Source: Splendidivirga corallicola
GTDB taxonomy: Bacteria > Bacteroidota > Bacteroidia > Cytophagales > Cyclobacteriaceae
NCBI GenBank assembly: GCA_030442035.1
Contig: JAUJEA010000001.1
Coordinates: 186,001-250,000, forward strand
Length of the DNA stretch: 64,000 bases
Direction: 5' to 3'
Position 1 is the first letter of the stretch. The number at the start of each line of letters is the position of its first letter. Below, in pieces: positions 34,481 through 44,145 of this stretch. The notes beneath the pieces were generated by a model. It did not search any database. It had not been told where the DNA came from and worked only from the letters and a program-made list of their open reading frames with translations. Made by a program: the position numbers and the translations under genes.

Positions 34481-37219
34481 ATGAAAACAACACTAACCCA
34501 AAAAGACAATCTTGTGCTGGCAATTTGTCTTATTGCCATGTTCTTTTACATTGATCTGATTGCTCAGGAGCAAACGGATGAAAAAAAATGGAGACCTGAG
34601 GATATCATTGGAACCGAATATGTTTCCTCCCTTAAATTTTCGCCAAATGGCAATATGATGGTCTGGACAAAAAGGAAGCCACTGAAAGAAAAAGATAAAT
34701 TTGTTACTGATATTTATCTGACCAGGCTAGACATGAAAAAGGATGGAAAATTCCGCACTTTTCAATTAACGGATAATGAAGAGTCGGATCATTCGCCATT
34801 CTTTTCCAAAGACAATGAAACTATTTACTTTCTGTCTTCCCGTGAAAAAGGAAAGAAACTGTGGTCGATGAGCATTTTTGGTGGAGAGGCTAAAAAGGTT
34901 CATGAATTTAAAAACGGGATTTCCAATGTGCGATGGCTAAAAGACAATACCTTGGCATTGATATCCAACGAGGGCAAAACATTATATGAAGAAGAGACCA
35001 AAAAAGATAATACCCAGGTTATAGAGGATTCTCTTCATTGGAAGATCAATCGTTTATACAGCTTTGATCTGAAGAAAAAAGAACTGACCCGTTTAACGGA
35101 TAATAAATATCCTGTTTCCCAATATGCAATTTCTAAAAATGGAAAATATCTGGTTACAGGTCATACCATGAGTTTACACTATGGTATTGATGCCAACCCC
35201 AAACCAAAATATTATCTTCAAAATTTAGAGACAGGTAAGAGAACAGAAATTTTAAAAGGTCTGCAAACGCCCAACCGTTTTGAATTTACCGAAGATAACA
35301 ATGGATTTTACTTCATGGCCGTGACCTCTTCAGACCCTGAGTGGAGAGGTGCTGGCATTAGCGAATTGTATTATTATGATTTGACTAGTAGAAATTATAC
35401 CAAAGTAGACCTTCAATGGAAAAATGGTGTAGGGGGCGGCACAACTGTCGTTGGCAATAACATTATCGTTTCCCTGGCAAATGGACCAACCAGAACCTTG
35501 GCGCTTTATGTTAAAAATGGTAATTCCTGGAGTAAAAAGGCCATTGAGCTTGGAGAAATGAATGATCGTGTTGATATTTTAACTGTACAGGAAAAGGGAT
35601 CAAAGGCTGCATTTGTTTATTCAACGGCCTCCAAACCACCACAGTATTATGTTACTGATCTGATTACGAAAAAAGGAAATCTTCAGTGGAATAACCAGCA
35701 GGTTTTTGTAGAGCTCAATAAAAAGTTTAAAAAACGCACGAAAGCCAAATCTGAGATCATCAGATGGATCGGAGCCAATGGCGATGAGGTGAACGGTATG
35801 TTGTATTATCCCAAAAACTATGAATCCGGAAAAAAATATCCTCTAATTCTTTCCATCCATGGAGGCCCTACCGGAGTGGATAGAGATACCTGGAGCGAAA
35901 GATGGTCAACCTATCCTAATATATACTCTGATAAGGGTGCTTTTGTACTTAAACCCAATTACCATGGTTCCGGAAATCACAGCCAGGAATTCATTGAATC
36001 GATCAAAGGGCATTATTACGATCTGGAGATGATAGACATCATCAATGGCATAAACCATCTGAATGAACAAGGTATGATCGATATGGATAAACTTGGTGCC
36101 ATGGGCTGGTCCAATGGCGCGATTTTGGTAACCATGCTTACCCTTCGTTATCCTGATATGTTCAAAGCAGCCGCACCGGGAGCAGGTGATGTCAACTGGA
36201 CATCCGATTTTGGTACCTGTAGTTTTGGTGTGCGATTCGATCAAAGTTATTTTGGTGGCGCCCCCTGGGATGACGTAGCAGGAAAAACCTATAATGAAAC
36301 CTATATTCTTAAGTCTCCCCTTTTTGAAATAGAAAAGATCAAAACACCAACAATCATTTTCCATGGCAGTGAAGATCGGGCTGTGCCAAGAGATCAGGGT
36401 TGGGAATACTACCGTGGTTTGCAACAGGTGGGTAAAGCGCCCGTCAGATTCCTGTGGTTTCCCGGGCAACCACATGGTCTTAGAAAGATCACACACCAAT
36501 TAAGAAAAATGAAAGAGGAAATAGCCTGGTTTGACAAATATCTTTTCAAAACGGATAAGCCCAAAAACGAAGCCTTCAAAAAAGATAGTCCTTTAGCCAT
36601 GTTGCTGGAAATTGATCGAACTGCCAAGCACAACGGATTTTATGGTAGCAATGAAAATGGTGTGCTAATTCCTGAATTGGTTAAAATTGCCAAAGACTCC
36701 ATTTCAATCGGGAGATTTGAAGTGACTAATGCACAATATGGAGCTTATGATGAAAGCCACAAAATCGAATCGGGCAAGGAAAACCATCCGGTTGTAGGAT
36801 TGGATAAGGAAAAAATCAAGGCTTATATCGCCTGGCTTAACCAAAAGACAGGTAAAGCATATCGTTTACCCAATGCAGGTGAAGCTAAAAAACTACACCA
36901 AAAGGCAAGAAAAATTGCCGCCAAGGAAAACTCGCTTAACTACTGGGCCGGGTATAATATTACGAGTGATGAGGTCCCACATCTTAAGGAGAAAATAAAA
37001 GAAGCCAAAGAAAACCTTATTAGCAGTGTAGGTAAATTCAAGTGCACAAGGGTCGGCAAAGCCGATATTTATGATCTAGGTGGGAATGCTGCTGAATACT
37101 TTGAAGATGGAAACGCTATAAAATCCTATGGATATTCAGCTTATGACTTTGTTGATCCTCATAATTCTGAATGTCATACTGATGCCAAAAATATTGGGTT
37201 TAGACTAATCATGGAATAA
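34481..37219 (+). CDS. exported S9 prolyl oligopeptidase-family peptidase fused to an FGE-sulfatase-like domain
   Basis: A 912-residue protein with an N-terminal hydrophobic signal. Residues about 40-420 are a beta-propeller of WD-like strands (GTEYVSSLKFSPNGNMMVW). The alpha/beta-hydrolase domain follows, with Ser544 in GAMGWSNGAILV, Asp632 in HGSEDRAVPRD and His665 in PGQPHGLRK: an intact DPP-IV/acylaminoacyl-peptidase-type triad. From about residue 745 comes an unusual extra domain related to formylglycine-generating enzyme/SUMF1: IGRFEVTNAQYGAYDE, NHPVVGLDKEKIKAYIAWLNQKTGKAYRLPNAGE, DLGGNAAEY and a final IGFRLIM. This part may be a binding module; copper-binding cysteines of true FGE are not evident. 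Confidence 0.85.
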   Translation: MKTTLTQKDNLVLAICLIAMFFYIDLIAQEQTDEKKWRPEDIIGTEYVSSLKFSPNGNMMVWTKRKPLKEKDKFVTDIYLTRLDMKKDGKFRTFQLTDNEESDHSPFFSKDNETIYFLSSREKGKKLWSMSIFGGEAKKVHEFKNGISNVRWLKDNTLALISNEGKTLYEEETKKDNTQVIEDSLHWKINRLYSFDLKKKELTRLTDNKYPVSQYAISKNGKYLVTGHTMSLHYGIDANPKPKYYLQNLETGKRTEILKGLQTPNRFEFTEDNNGFYFMAVTSSDPEWRGAGISELYYYDLTSRNYTKVDLQWKNGVGGGTTVVGNNIIVSLANGPTRTLALYVKNGNSWSKKAIELGEMNDRVDILTVQEKGSKAAFVYSTASKPPQYYVTDLITKKGNLQWNNQQVFVELNKKFKKRTKAKSEIIRWIGANGDEVNGMLYYPKNYESGKKYPLILSIHGGPTGVDRDTWSERWSTYPNIYSDKGAFVLKPNYHGSGNHSQEFIESIKGHYYDLEMIDIINGINHLNEQGMIDMDKLGAMGWSNGAILVTMLTLRYPDMFKAAAPGAGDVNWTSDFGTCSFGVRFDQSYFGGAPWDDVAGKTYNETYILKSPLFEIEKIKTPTIIFHGSEDRAVPRDQGWEYYRGLQQVGKAPVRFLWFPGQPHGLRKITHQLRKMKEEIAWFDKYLFKTDKPKNEAFKKDSPLAMLLEIDRTAKHNGFYGSNENGVLIPELVKIAKDSISIGRFEVTNAQYGAYDESHKIESGKENHPVVGLDKEKIKAYIAWLNQKTGKAYRLPNAGEAKKLHQKARKIAAKENSLNYWAGYNITSDEVPHLKEKIKEAKENLISSVGKFKCTRVGKADIYDLGGNAAEYFEDGNAIKSYGYSAYDFVDPHNSECHTDAKNIGFRLIME

Positions 37220-37227
37220 AGTGTTGA

Positions 37228-37308
37228 AGTATTGATGTGTTGGTGTGTTGGTGTGTTGGTGTAGAGTAATTTAACTTCAATACACCAACACCTCAACACG
37301 TCAATACT
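37228..37308. terminator. long imperfect hairpin between convergent genes
   Basis: AGTATTGATGTGTTGGTGTG and on (from 37228) pairs with TTCAATACACCAACACCTC and on (to 37308) over about 30 positions with a few mismatches. The left arm contains three tandem TGTGTTGG units. It reaches the stop codon of the minus-strand gene and probably stops both transcripts. Confidence 0.65.
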
Positions 37309-38572
37309 ATTTTTTACTTTCTTTATAGTATTCCGACAGACCTTTTTCAGAGATCAATTCACATGTTTCAAGTGCCTCTTTCAGGACATTGCTGACCTGG
37401 GCCTGGAATTTTTTTCCATCTTCCGTGGTGGCCGGTTCCGCCAGTTTGTGCAGTGCATCCAATGCATCCTGATGACCTGAAAGTGTAAGGCCTAAAATGG
37501 CCATGGTAGAAAGTTGGTAATTACGCTGCTCAGTACTTGCCTGGAAGGGTCCTACCCAATTGGGTTGAGATTCATCCCAGGCATGAGGGTCCAGACAGCC
37601 TTTCAAAAAATCTAAAGATTTCTGATTACCACTTTTATTGATCAGGTAGCCGAGTGCCATGATGGCACTGGTCTTAGCCGTGTATAATTCATTCGATAAG
37701 GTATCAGGACTATCAGATTTGATCAAATCGATCAATGGATCAACCGCTTGTTCATTACCAATGATTCCAAGGGTAACTGCAATGTTGGACCAATAGGCAA
37801 TTTGAGTTGAATCTTCCAACATTTTCAATAAAAGCGGAACATCATCCTCTCCATACTTATTGGCTTCATCGTAGGGCACACCCTGTATGAAAATTTGTTT
37901 CACAAAATCTTCAACCTTCGTCGTATCCTTTGCAGTTTCCAATGCAGCAAAGGTAATGGCAGACAATGGTATATTTCGATTTCTATAGTTATCACATTCA
38001 GCCTGATTAACACTTTTTCTATTCGAACCGATAATGCCATTCATAACGGCATTGGGATCATTTCTGTGATTAAGCCCCTTGTTATGGCCAAATTCATGTA
38101 ACCATAGAATCCCCTCCTGGCTTGGTGTGAACCTAATAACTACCATAGAGTTTCCAGGAACAGGTGCACATCCAATAATATTAGGAGAAAGCCCACCACA
38201 CCAGTTGATCTGGTTGACTACCTTTACCTGACCTGGCAAATCATTAACTGCTGTAAAATCCGAAAGGCTGTTAATGATGCCATTACCTGTACTAAATGCT
38301 GACACATCACCGGACCGCGTAAATCCAACATTACAGGCCACATCACCCATTGCATCACTTTGCTGAATAATGGCCTGCATTTCTGATATGATGGCATCTG
38401 CACGATTATTATCTAAACCGGTCGTAGTGAACCTGCCAATTTGTAGGTTGTAAGCCACAAGATCACCTCCTGGTGGATTGTTGCCTCCACCTCCACAGCC
38501 TGAACCCACTACAATAAAAGAAATGAGGATCAAAATGGATAGGGTTGCATTAAGAAATATCTTGGTTTTCAT
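37307..38572 (-). CDS. lipoprotein with metzincin zinc-protease motif and HEAT-like repeats
   Basis: A 421-residue lipoprotein (signal to LISFIVVGSGC, Cys26, then a glycine run). Residues about 35-180 form a small metalloprotease-like domain: HEFGHNKGLNH at 159-169 is the full metzincin HExxHxxGxxH zinc site, and Met177 in NAVMNG can serve as the Met-turn. From about residue 210 the protein is helical, with HEAT/PBS-type repeats (NIAVTLGIIGNEQAVDPLIDLI, AIMALGYLINKSGNQKSLDFL, TMAILGLTLSGHQDALDAL). A surface or periplasmic protease with a protein-binding arm is likely. I know no named family with this combination. Confidence 0.72.
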   Translation of the reverse strand: MKTKIFLNATLSILILISFIVVGSGCGGGGNNPPGGDLVAYNLQIGRFTTTGLDNNRADAIISEMQAIIQQSDAMGDVACNVGFTRSGDVSAFSTGNGIINSLSDFTAVNDLPGQVKVVNQINWCGGLSPNIIGCAPVPGNSMVVIRFTPSQEGILWLHEFGHNKGLNHRNDPNAVMNGIIGSNRKSVNQAECDNYRNRNIPLSAITFAALETAKDTTKVEDFVKQIFIQGVPYDEANKYGEDDVPLLLKMLEDSTQIAYWSNIAVTLGIIGNEQAVDPLIDLIKSDSPDTLSNELYTAKTSAIMALGYLINKSGNQKSLDFLKGCLDPHAWDESQPNWVGPFQASTEQRNYQLSTMAILGLTLSGHQDALDALHKLAEPATTEDGKKFQAQVSNVLKEALETCELISEKGLSEYYKESKK

Positions 38573-38851
38573 AGAACCTCCTTGTTTTGGTTGTTTACAG
38601 AATGGAAATAATTTATAGTTCGGTTTGATGTTTCGAAATAATAGTTTACCTAATAAACGAAAGACTCCAAGTTAAATTATTTATAATGAGACAGTTAAGG
38701 AGACAAACTATTTGACCTTTGTTCATGCCGATATATTCCCTGCACAATAATACAGGGGACAATATCCTCGCAAATGGATTAACTCTTTATGCTGGTTGAT
38801 GTATAAAACTTAAAAAAGTAACCTTCAGAAGGAATGTTACGCTAATAAAAT

Positions 38852-39466
38852 CTAGAGATCATTTACAATGATGTTTCTCCATTTCACCTTTATACCTCCA
38901 CCATCATGTATCTGCAATGCGATTTTTCCGTTTGCTTTTCCAATCTTGTCATCTTTGAAATCGATCATTTTTTCTCCATTCAACCAGGTCGTTACATGAT
39001 CTCCCTGCACTTTGATCCTCATCTTGTTCCACTCGCCCATCTTCAGTGCTTTGTCCTTTTCCTTATCTGGTTTAATGAGCCAGCCTCTACCATATGACTC
39101 GTAAATACCTCCTGTGTTGTGCTCAGGTGGAGCTACTTCAGCCTGCCAGCCTGTTATTTTGGTTCCTTCTATATGCGATCTGAAAAAGACACCGCTATTA
39201 CCATTTGCTTCCTGTCTGAACTCCAATGTTAAATCAAAATCCTTATGTTCGGACTTTGTCGCTAAATAACCATAACCTTTATCTTTTCCGCTTTCACAGA
39301 TCAACTCTCCATTTTCCACGTACCACTTTTCAGTTCCATATATTTCCCATCCTGTTAGATCCTTGCCATTAAAAAGCGATTTTTCTTGTGTGTATCCCTT
39401 TTGAGTAAGCAGTATGTTTGATACAATAAAAACAGTAAGAATTGAAGTAATGAAGGTTTTGACCAC
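38852..39466 (-). CDS. exported DUF1080 (3-keto-disaccharide hydrolase-like) protein
   Basis: A 204-residue single-domain protein of the concanavalin-like DUF1080 family. It has an N-terminal signal, then SLFNGKDLTGWEIYGTEKWYVENGELIC, DLTLEFRQEANGNSGVFFRSH, GIYESYGRGWL, and WNKMRIKVQGDHVTTWLNGEKM, all typical. Some members hydrolyse 3-ketoglycosides; most are uncharacterised. It stands alone. Confidence 0.88.
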   Translation of the reverse strand: MVKTFITSILTVFIVSNILLTQKGYTQEKSLFNGKDLTGWEIYGTEKWYVENGELICESGKDKGYGYLATKSEHKDFDLTLEFRQEANGNSGVFFRSHIEGTKITGWQAEVAPPEHNTGGIYESYGRGWLIKPDKEKDKALKMGEWNKMRIKVQGDHVTTWLNGEKMIDFKDDKIGKANGKIALQIHDGGGIKVKWRNIIVNDL

Positions 39467-39703
39467 GATCTTTAAGTTTAGAGTGAAAGAATTGGATATA
39501 ATAACAAATGTCTTAAATAGATTTCATTTAAGCGAATGTAAATTCCCTCTTATTTTGAGGTTGGATAATATGAATCATTTCTCCATAAAAGACCATATAG
39601 TAAGGCTGTTCCCTTATCATCGTAAAATGGAATCTATTGTGATTAATTTCCGTAAACTGTAATGTCAATTACCAATCATAAAACTTAAGTTAAATATCAA
39701 AAA

Positions 39704-40885
39704 ATGCAAAATTCCAAACATTCGAAATCCACTCAGTGTATGCATGCAGGTGTTATTGAAGATACGACAACCCAGGGAATCAACTCTCCGGTGTTCCCAT
39801 CTTCAGCTTATAAATATCGAGAAACATCAGAAGTAATTTATCCCAGGTATTTCAACACTGCTAATCAACAAGCCATCGTAAAAAAATTAAGTACTTTGGA
39901 AGCCTCCGAAGACGGACTGATTTTCAGCTCAGGTATGGCTGCCATTAGTACAGCGTTGTTTGGAATTTTGAAAAGCGGAGACCATGCGATATTCCAAAGT
40001 GAGCTTTACGGAGGAACCCATAATTTTATTAATAGTGAGTTTCATAAGTTTGGTATTGAGTCCACTTTGGTTAACGGCCAGGACATTCAATCATTCGAAG
40101 CAGCTATTAAGCCAAATACAAAAGTGATCTATCTTGAAACTCCTTCCAATCCTTTGCTGAGCATAACGGATATACAAGCAGTAGCACACTTGGCGAAAGA
40201 GAGAAACATTACCACACTCATTGATAACACATTTGCTTCTCCAATCAATCAAAATCCAATTGAATTAGGCATTGATATTGTTTTGCATAGTGGCACCAAG
40301 TATTTGGGGGGACACAGTGATCTGTGTTTCGGAGCTTTGCTTACTTCTAAGAAACTGAAGGAAAAAATCACCAAAAGTGCACTCAGCTTTGGTGGAAGCC
40401 TTAATGCCATGGATTGCTATTTGATTGAACGTAGTTTGAAAACACTTGGGGTCCGTGTGAAGCAACAAAATAAAAATGCCATGAAACTGGCCACCTTCCT
40501 GCATGATCATTCCGATATTGCAGCAGTTTATTATCCCGGTTTGGAACATCACAAAGATCATGAAATAGCCAAAAGACAAATGACCGGAGGTTTTGGAGGC
40601 ATGTTATCCTTTGAAATAAAAGATGCTTCTATGGATCAGGTTAATCTATTTTTAGATAGCCTTCATTTGATACAAGCTGCTGTAAGCTTAGGTGGTGTTG
40701 AAACAACCATCTGCTCTCCTAAGGAAACCTCTCATGCCAAATTAAGTGCTGAAGAACGAAAGAAAATTGGTATCCGGGACGGATTATTAAGGTTGTCAGT
40801 GGGCATTGAGGATGTTGATGATTTAATCCAGGATATTGAGCAGGCACTGCAGAAAGTAAAGGCTGAGGAAGTACCTTTGACGTAG
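39704..40885 (+). CDS. PLP-dependent trans-sulfuration enzyme (cystathionine gamma-lyase/methionine gamma-lyase type)
   Basis: A 393-residue Cys/Met-metabolism PLP enzyme. Visible: STQCMHAGVIEDTTTQGINSP at the start, ASEDGLIFSSGMAAIS, LYGGTHNF, VIYLETPSNPLLSITDI, TTLIDNTFASPINQNP, the PLP lysine in LHSGTKYLGGHSD, and AVSLGGVETTICSPKETSH. Whether it is a cystathionine lyase, synthase or sulfhydrylase cannot be settled from motifs. It ends at a strong bidirectional hairpin. Confidence 0.88.
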   Translation: MQNSKHSKSTQCMHAGVIEDTTTQGINSPVFPSSAYKYRETSEVIYPRYFNTANQQAIVKKLSTLEASEDGLIFSSGMAAISTALFGILKSGDHAIFQSELYGGTHNFINSEFHKFGIESTLVNGQDIQSFEAAIKPNTKVIYLETPSNPLLSITDIQAVAHLAKERNITTLIDNTFASPINQNPIELGIDIVLHSGTKYLGGHSDLCFGALLTSKKLKEKITKSALSFGGSLNAMDCYLIERSLKTLGVRVKQQNKNAMKLATFLHDHSDIAAVYYPGLEHHKDHEIAKRQMTGGFGGMLSFEIKDASMDQVNLFLDSLHLIQAAVSLGGVETTICSPKETSHAKLSAEERKKIGIRDGLLRLSVGIEDVDDLIQDIEQALQKVKAEEVPLT

Positions 40886-40897
40886 TTAAGAATTATA

Positions 40898-40949
40898 AGT
40901 TTTTAGTGTTGAGTTTTTAGTTAGAAGATTTAACTCAACACTAAAAACT
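40898..40949. terminator. perfect 18-bp inverted repeat between convergent genes
   Basis: AGTTTTTAGTGTTGAGTT (40898-40915) and AACTCAACACTAAAAACT (40932-40949) are exact complements around a 16-base loop. It probably terminates the PLP gene and the ABC ATPase gene. It is built of the same low-complexity words seen near 31590 and 62935. Confidence 0.75.
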
Positions 40950-40983
40950 AAAAACTCATAACTTGATTTCAATAAATCCCAGT

Positions 40984-42000
40984 TTACTGGAAATAATGGA
41001 TTTTCTGTCTATCCATTTCCAAATATAAAACATCCCCCAATCGAATGTTTTGATCATTTGTCCTTACAATGAACTTCAGATCATTGTTGATCATCACCTC
41101 CAGATCAGTGTGAGCTCCCAGATAATCCTTGCGAATTACTTTACCTTTAAGATTATCGTCACTGGAGTTCCAGGTTATCCTAATATCTTCGGCTCTGATA
41201 CAGATCATAGTATTAGTATGATCCTTCCCTGTTTCTATTGGTATAATTCCATTGAGAAGTGCTGATTCAATGATATTCGTGGGGCCAAAGAATTGAGCTA
41301 CATAAGGCGATGTTGGATTTCTATAGATTACTTCCGGTTTATCATATTGCAGCAGTTGGCCGTCCTTTATTACTGCAATGCCATCCGCCAATGACAGGGC
41401 TTCCTGGGCATCATGTGTGACTAAAATGGCTGTGGTCCCACTATGCTTGATCATATCCAGTACTTCATGTTTTATGATGTGTTTTTGCATCACATCCAGA
41501 TTGCTGAAGGGCTCATCCAATAGAAGTAGTAATGGCTCGTCTGCAATGGCCCTGGCAAAAGCCAGTCTCTGTTGCTCCCCACCAGATAGTGTTTTTGGTT
41601 TTTGATGTGCTAAATGTTCCAGTTTACATAAAGACAACAATGCTTCTATGCGAATCTTCTTGTATTCTGCCGTATAGCCCTTAAGTACTTCTTTGATATT
41701 ATCAATGACAGTGAGGTTTTTGGAAAGCTGAAACGCCTGATGCACCATCTTGATCTTCGGATGGCCGGGAACTAAATTTTCGGATGGGCCGGTAATTCTC
41801 TCCTGATCCAAATAAATGACACCTGAATCAAGTTCTTCCAAACCCGCGATCAGTCGCAATAATGTTGTTTTCCCACTGCCGTTCTCGCCTACGAGTGCCA
41901 ACAACTCACCTTCTTCTATACCAAAAGAAACATTTTGAACAGAACCCAAACTGTTACCACTAAATTTTTTAAAAGCATTTTGTACCTCAAGGATTCTCAT
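40984..42000 (-). CDS. ABC transporter ATP-binding protein with C-terminal TOBE domain (FbpC/PotA-like)
   Basis: A 338-residue ATPase from ATG at 42000 (MRILEVQNAFKKFSG); a frame to 42018 adds six residues. Walker A is GENGSGKTTLL, the Q-loop is VHQAFQL, the signature is LSGGEQQRLAFARA, Walker B is LLLLLDEPFSNLD, and the switch His is in VTHDAQEAL. After about residue 235 a TOBE-like region (IRAEDIRI, GAHTDLEV) appears, as in importers for iron, polyamines or molybdate. No permease or binding protein is adjacent, so it must work with components elsewhere. Confidence 0.88.
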   Translation of the reverse strand: MRILEVQNAFKKFSGNSLGSVQNVSFGIEEGELLALVGENGSGKTTLLRLIAGLEELDSGVIYLDQERITGPSENLVPGHPKIKMVHQAFQLSKNLTVIDNIKEVLKGYTAEYKKIRIEALLSLCKLEHLAHQKPKTLSGGEQQRLAFARAIADEPLLLLLDEPFSNLDVMQKHIIKHEVLDMIKHSGTTAILVTHDAQEALSLADGIAVIKDGQLLQYDKPEVIYRNPTSPYVAQFFGPTNIIESALLNGIIPIETGKDHTNTMICIRAEDIRITWNSSDDNLKGKVIRKDYLGAHTDLEVMINNDLKFIVRTNDQNIRLGDVLYLEMDRQKIHYFQ

Positions 42001-42253
42001 AAATGGATCAATGATCAAAAGTTAATGAGACTATCTATAAATAATTGGTGCTTTATCTCAAACCGAAACGCAGGCTATCACCTCATACTAACGCTTCGAA
42101 TAATAAAAAACAAATAAACATTACTCTTATCAAATCAGATGGCTGTTTAACCGTTTATTTTTTTCAAAATAAGGTAATATGCAGATTGATTGGAGTTAGG
42201 GTATTGATCCATGTTAGCTGACATTGAGATCAAATGAAATCAATAAGGACATT

Positions 42254-42988
42254 ATGACCTGTAGAAACTGCCATACCGATTTCAATGGCAACTATTGTAA
42301 TAATTGCGGGCAAAGCGCAAAAACCAAGCGCTTTTCTTTCAAATATTTTGTTCGGGAGTCTTTTGCGTCATCATTGGATATTGAAAACGGATTTTTTCTG
42401 AGCTTCAAACTACTACTTCTCAATCCTGGAAAATCCATCAAAGCCTATATCCAGGGAAGCCGGGTGAGCTTGTATCCACCAGCTAAGTTTTTAATTCTTT
42501 CAGGGGCTATTGCTACTTTCCTGGCCATTAGATATCGATTTTATTCTGATTCCTATATAGCTGGCCTCAGTGAATTGAGCGATATGGATCCCAAAGGATT
42601 TTTGAATTTTGCGGAAGAATATGCCACTCTTATCAACGCACTCACCATTCCCATATTTGCCTTTTTTTCATATCTCTTTTTTAAGTCGAAAGGATACAAC
42701 TATACGGAAAACCTGGTACTCAATATGTACATCACCGTTATGCAAATGATGGGCTTGTTATTTTTTGTTCCATTCCTTGAATTCTTTCCTGACTTCAAAG
42801 GTCCCATATTGATCATCTATACCCTTGGCACCTTATTGTACAATGTCTGGGCCTATTTGGATTTTTTTGATGCGAGGAATTCCAAAGGGGTTCTGACTAT
42901 AGCCTTAATACTCATAGCATCTTATCTGACACAATACTTAGTCAATAACCTTATTTTCTTGCTAATTACACAGGCCAGTTGGTTATAG
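42254..42988 (+). CDS. DUF3667 membrane protein with N-terminal zinc ribbon
   Basis: A 244-residue protein from the ATG at 42254. It opens with a two-CxxC zinc ribbon (CRNCHTDFNGNYCNNCGQ), the family hallmark, followed by FRFSFKYF-like residues, NPGKSIKAYIQGSRVSLYPPAKFLIL and about five membrane helices. Function unknown; members are common in Bacteroidota. A start at 42224 would add ten residues before the ribbon. Confidence 0.85.
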   Translation: MTCRNCHTDFNGNYCNNCGQSAKTKRFSFKYFVRESFASSLDIENGFFLSFKLLLLNPGKSIKAYIQGSRVSLYPPAKFLILSGAIATFLAIRYRFYSDSYIAGLSELSDMDPKGFLNFAEEYATLINALTIPIFAFFSYLFFKSKGYNYTENLVLNMYITVMQMMGLLFFVPFLEFFPDFKGPILIIYTLGTLLYNVWAYLDFFDARNSKGVLTIALILIASYLTQYLVNNLIFLLITQASWL

Positions 42989-43183
42989 GTAAAAGTGCTT
43001 CTATTTAATTTATTCGGCTAAAAAAGGGATTTATCTTGATTTTAAACCAGCTGTTTACTTCTGTAAATTTGTGTTATTCAAATAATCAATAAAGAGTCAA
43101 TTCATTTGACATCTTATCGAATTTACGGTTACTTTTTTGGTTCAGGCCTGATTAATCACTACAGCCAAACACTTTGAAAACAC

Positions 43184-43906
43184 ATGAAACGACCAGTCGT
43201 AATTCATAAACAATTACTTTTTTTATTATTCTTCCTTAGCGTCCGACCGGGTTTTTCACAAGCACAAAAAATGAGGGATTCCTGGTATGACGGACAGGTT
43301 GTTTTGGCCAATGATTCCAGGCATCATGTCAAATTAAGATATAACGGACGACTGACAGAAGGCCTCTTACAGGTCAAGGAAAACGACCGGATCTATACCC
43401 TCAATCCTGATAAAGTAACTTCCTTTTCTTATTACGATTCTGCGAGAGACGAGCAAAGGAGTTATATTTCCATGCCGATTTTTATCGAATACCATCAACA
43501 TGCCAAAAAGTTATTCATGGAGGTTTTGCATGAGGGTAATAGTATTTCCTTGCTTAGAAGAACTGATGTATTGAACCCAAAAGCATTTGTCAGTAATCGT
43601 CATAAAGATTCCAATAAAACCAAAAAATATTTTAAGCGGGAAAGTCTTTATCTCTTAGATCACAGCTTAAACCGTATTTATAATTTCAAATCTACCAGCT
43701 ATGCACATCAAAAGTATCGCAACTATTCAAACGCCGACAAAAAATTGTTATTCGGCATGATGGGGCATTACGGTGATGATGTGAAGGCTTACGCCTCTCT
43801 GCATAAAATCAAAGTCAACAGCGTGGAGAACATATCCAGGTTGCTGGACCACTATCATCGCTTAGCAGACCATCCGGCAATCACGAAGAATCAAACGAAG
43901 GAGTAG
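43184..43906 (+). CDS. exported protein of unknown function
   Basis: A 240-residue protein with a signal peptide (KQLLFLLFFLSVRPGFSQ). The mature part begins with a beta-rich stretch (SWYDGQVVLANDSRHHVKLRYNG, RIYTLNPDKVTSFSYYDS) resembling the envelope proteins with a G-x-V-x-L opening common in this phylum. It ends in a helical, lysine-rich region. I cannot name a family. It has no obvious partner. Confidence 0.6.
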   Translation: MKRPVVIHKQLLFLLFFLSVRPGFSQAQKMRDSWYDGQVVLANDSRHHVKLRYNGRLTEGLLQVKENDRIYTLNPDKVTSFSYYDSARDEQRSYISMPIFIEYHQHAKKLFMEVLHEGNSISLLRRTDVLNPKAFVSNRHKDSNKTKKYFKRESLYLLDHSLNRIYNFKSTSYAHQKYRNYSNADKKLLFGMMGHYGDDVKAYASLHKIKVNSVENISRLLDHYHRLADHPAITKNQTKE

Positions 43907-43963
43907 GGTTTGTTTTTGTTGTGTTGAGGTGTTGATGTGTTGGTGTGTTTAAGTTAATGTAGT

Positions 43964-44096
43964 TGTCCACCCCCTAACCCCCGCCAGCGGGGGACATGAT
44001 GTTGCCATTAATGTAATGAGGTAAAATTCAACTTGATTCTCTCTGAGAGAAAACAATAATGTCCTCCCTTGGGGGAGGTGTAGGAGGGGGAAAAAT
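43964..44096. repeat. MITE-like element, copy 1
   Basis: About 133 bp. One end holds ACCCCCTAACCCCC plus the stem CCCCCGC-CA-GCGGGGG; the other holds CCTCCC-TTGG-GGGAGG followed by GTGTAGGAGGGGG. The ends are roughly inverted copies of each other, and the interior contains GGTAAAATTCAACTTGATTC. It is closely related to the element at 44621. It lies just after the 3' end of the YtoQ-like gene, and a TGTTGG-type low-complexity tract lies immediately before it. Confidence 0.75.
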
Positions 44097-44145
44097 CCAT
44101 CCTACAATCGGAGTCGCTTTCTAAGCTGGTCCGTAGAAAAACAAC

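Noticed and set aside
40984-42000. A full ABC importer operon
   Set aside because: No permease or substrate-binding gene lies on either side; neighbours are a PLP enzyme and a DUF3667 protein.
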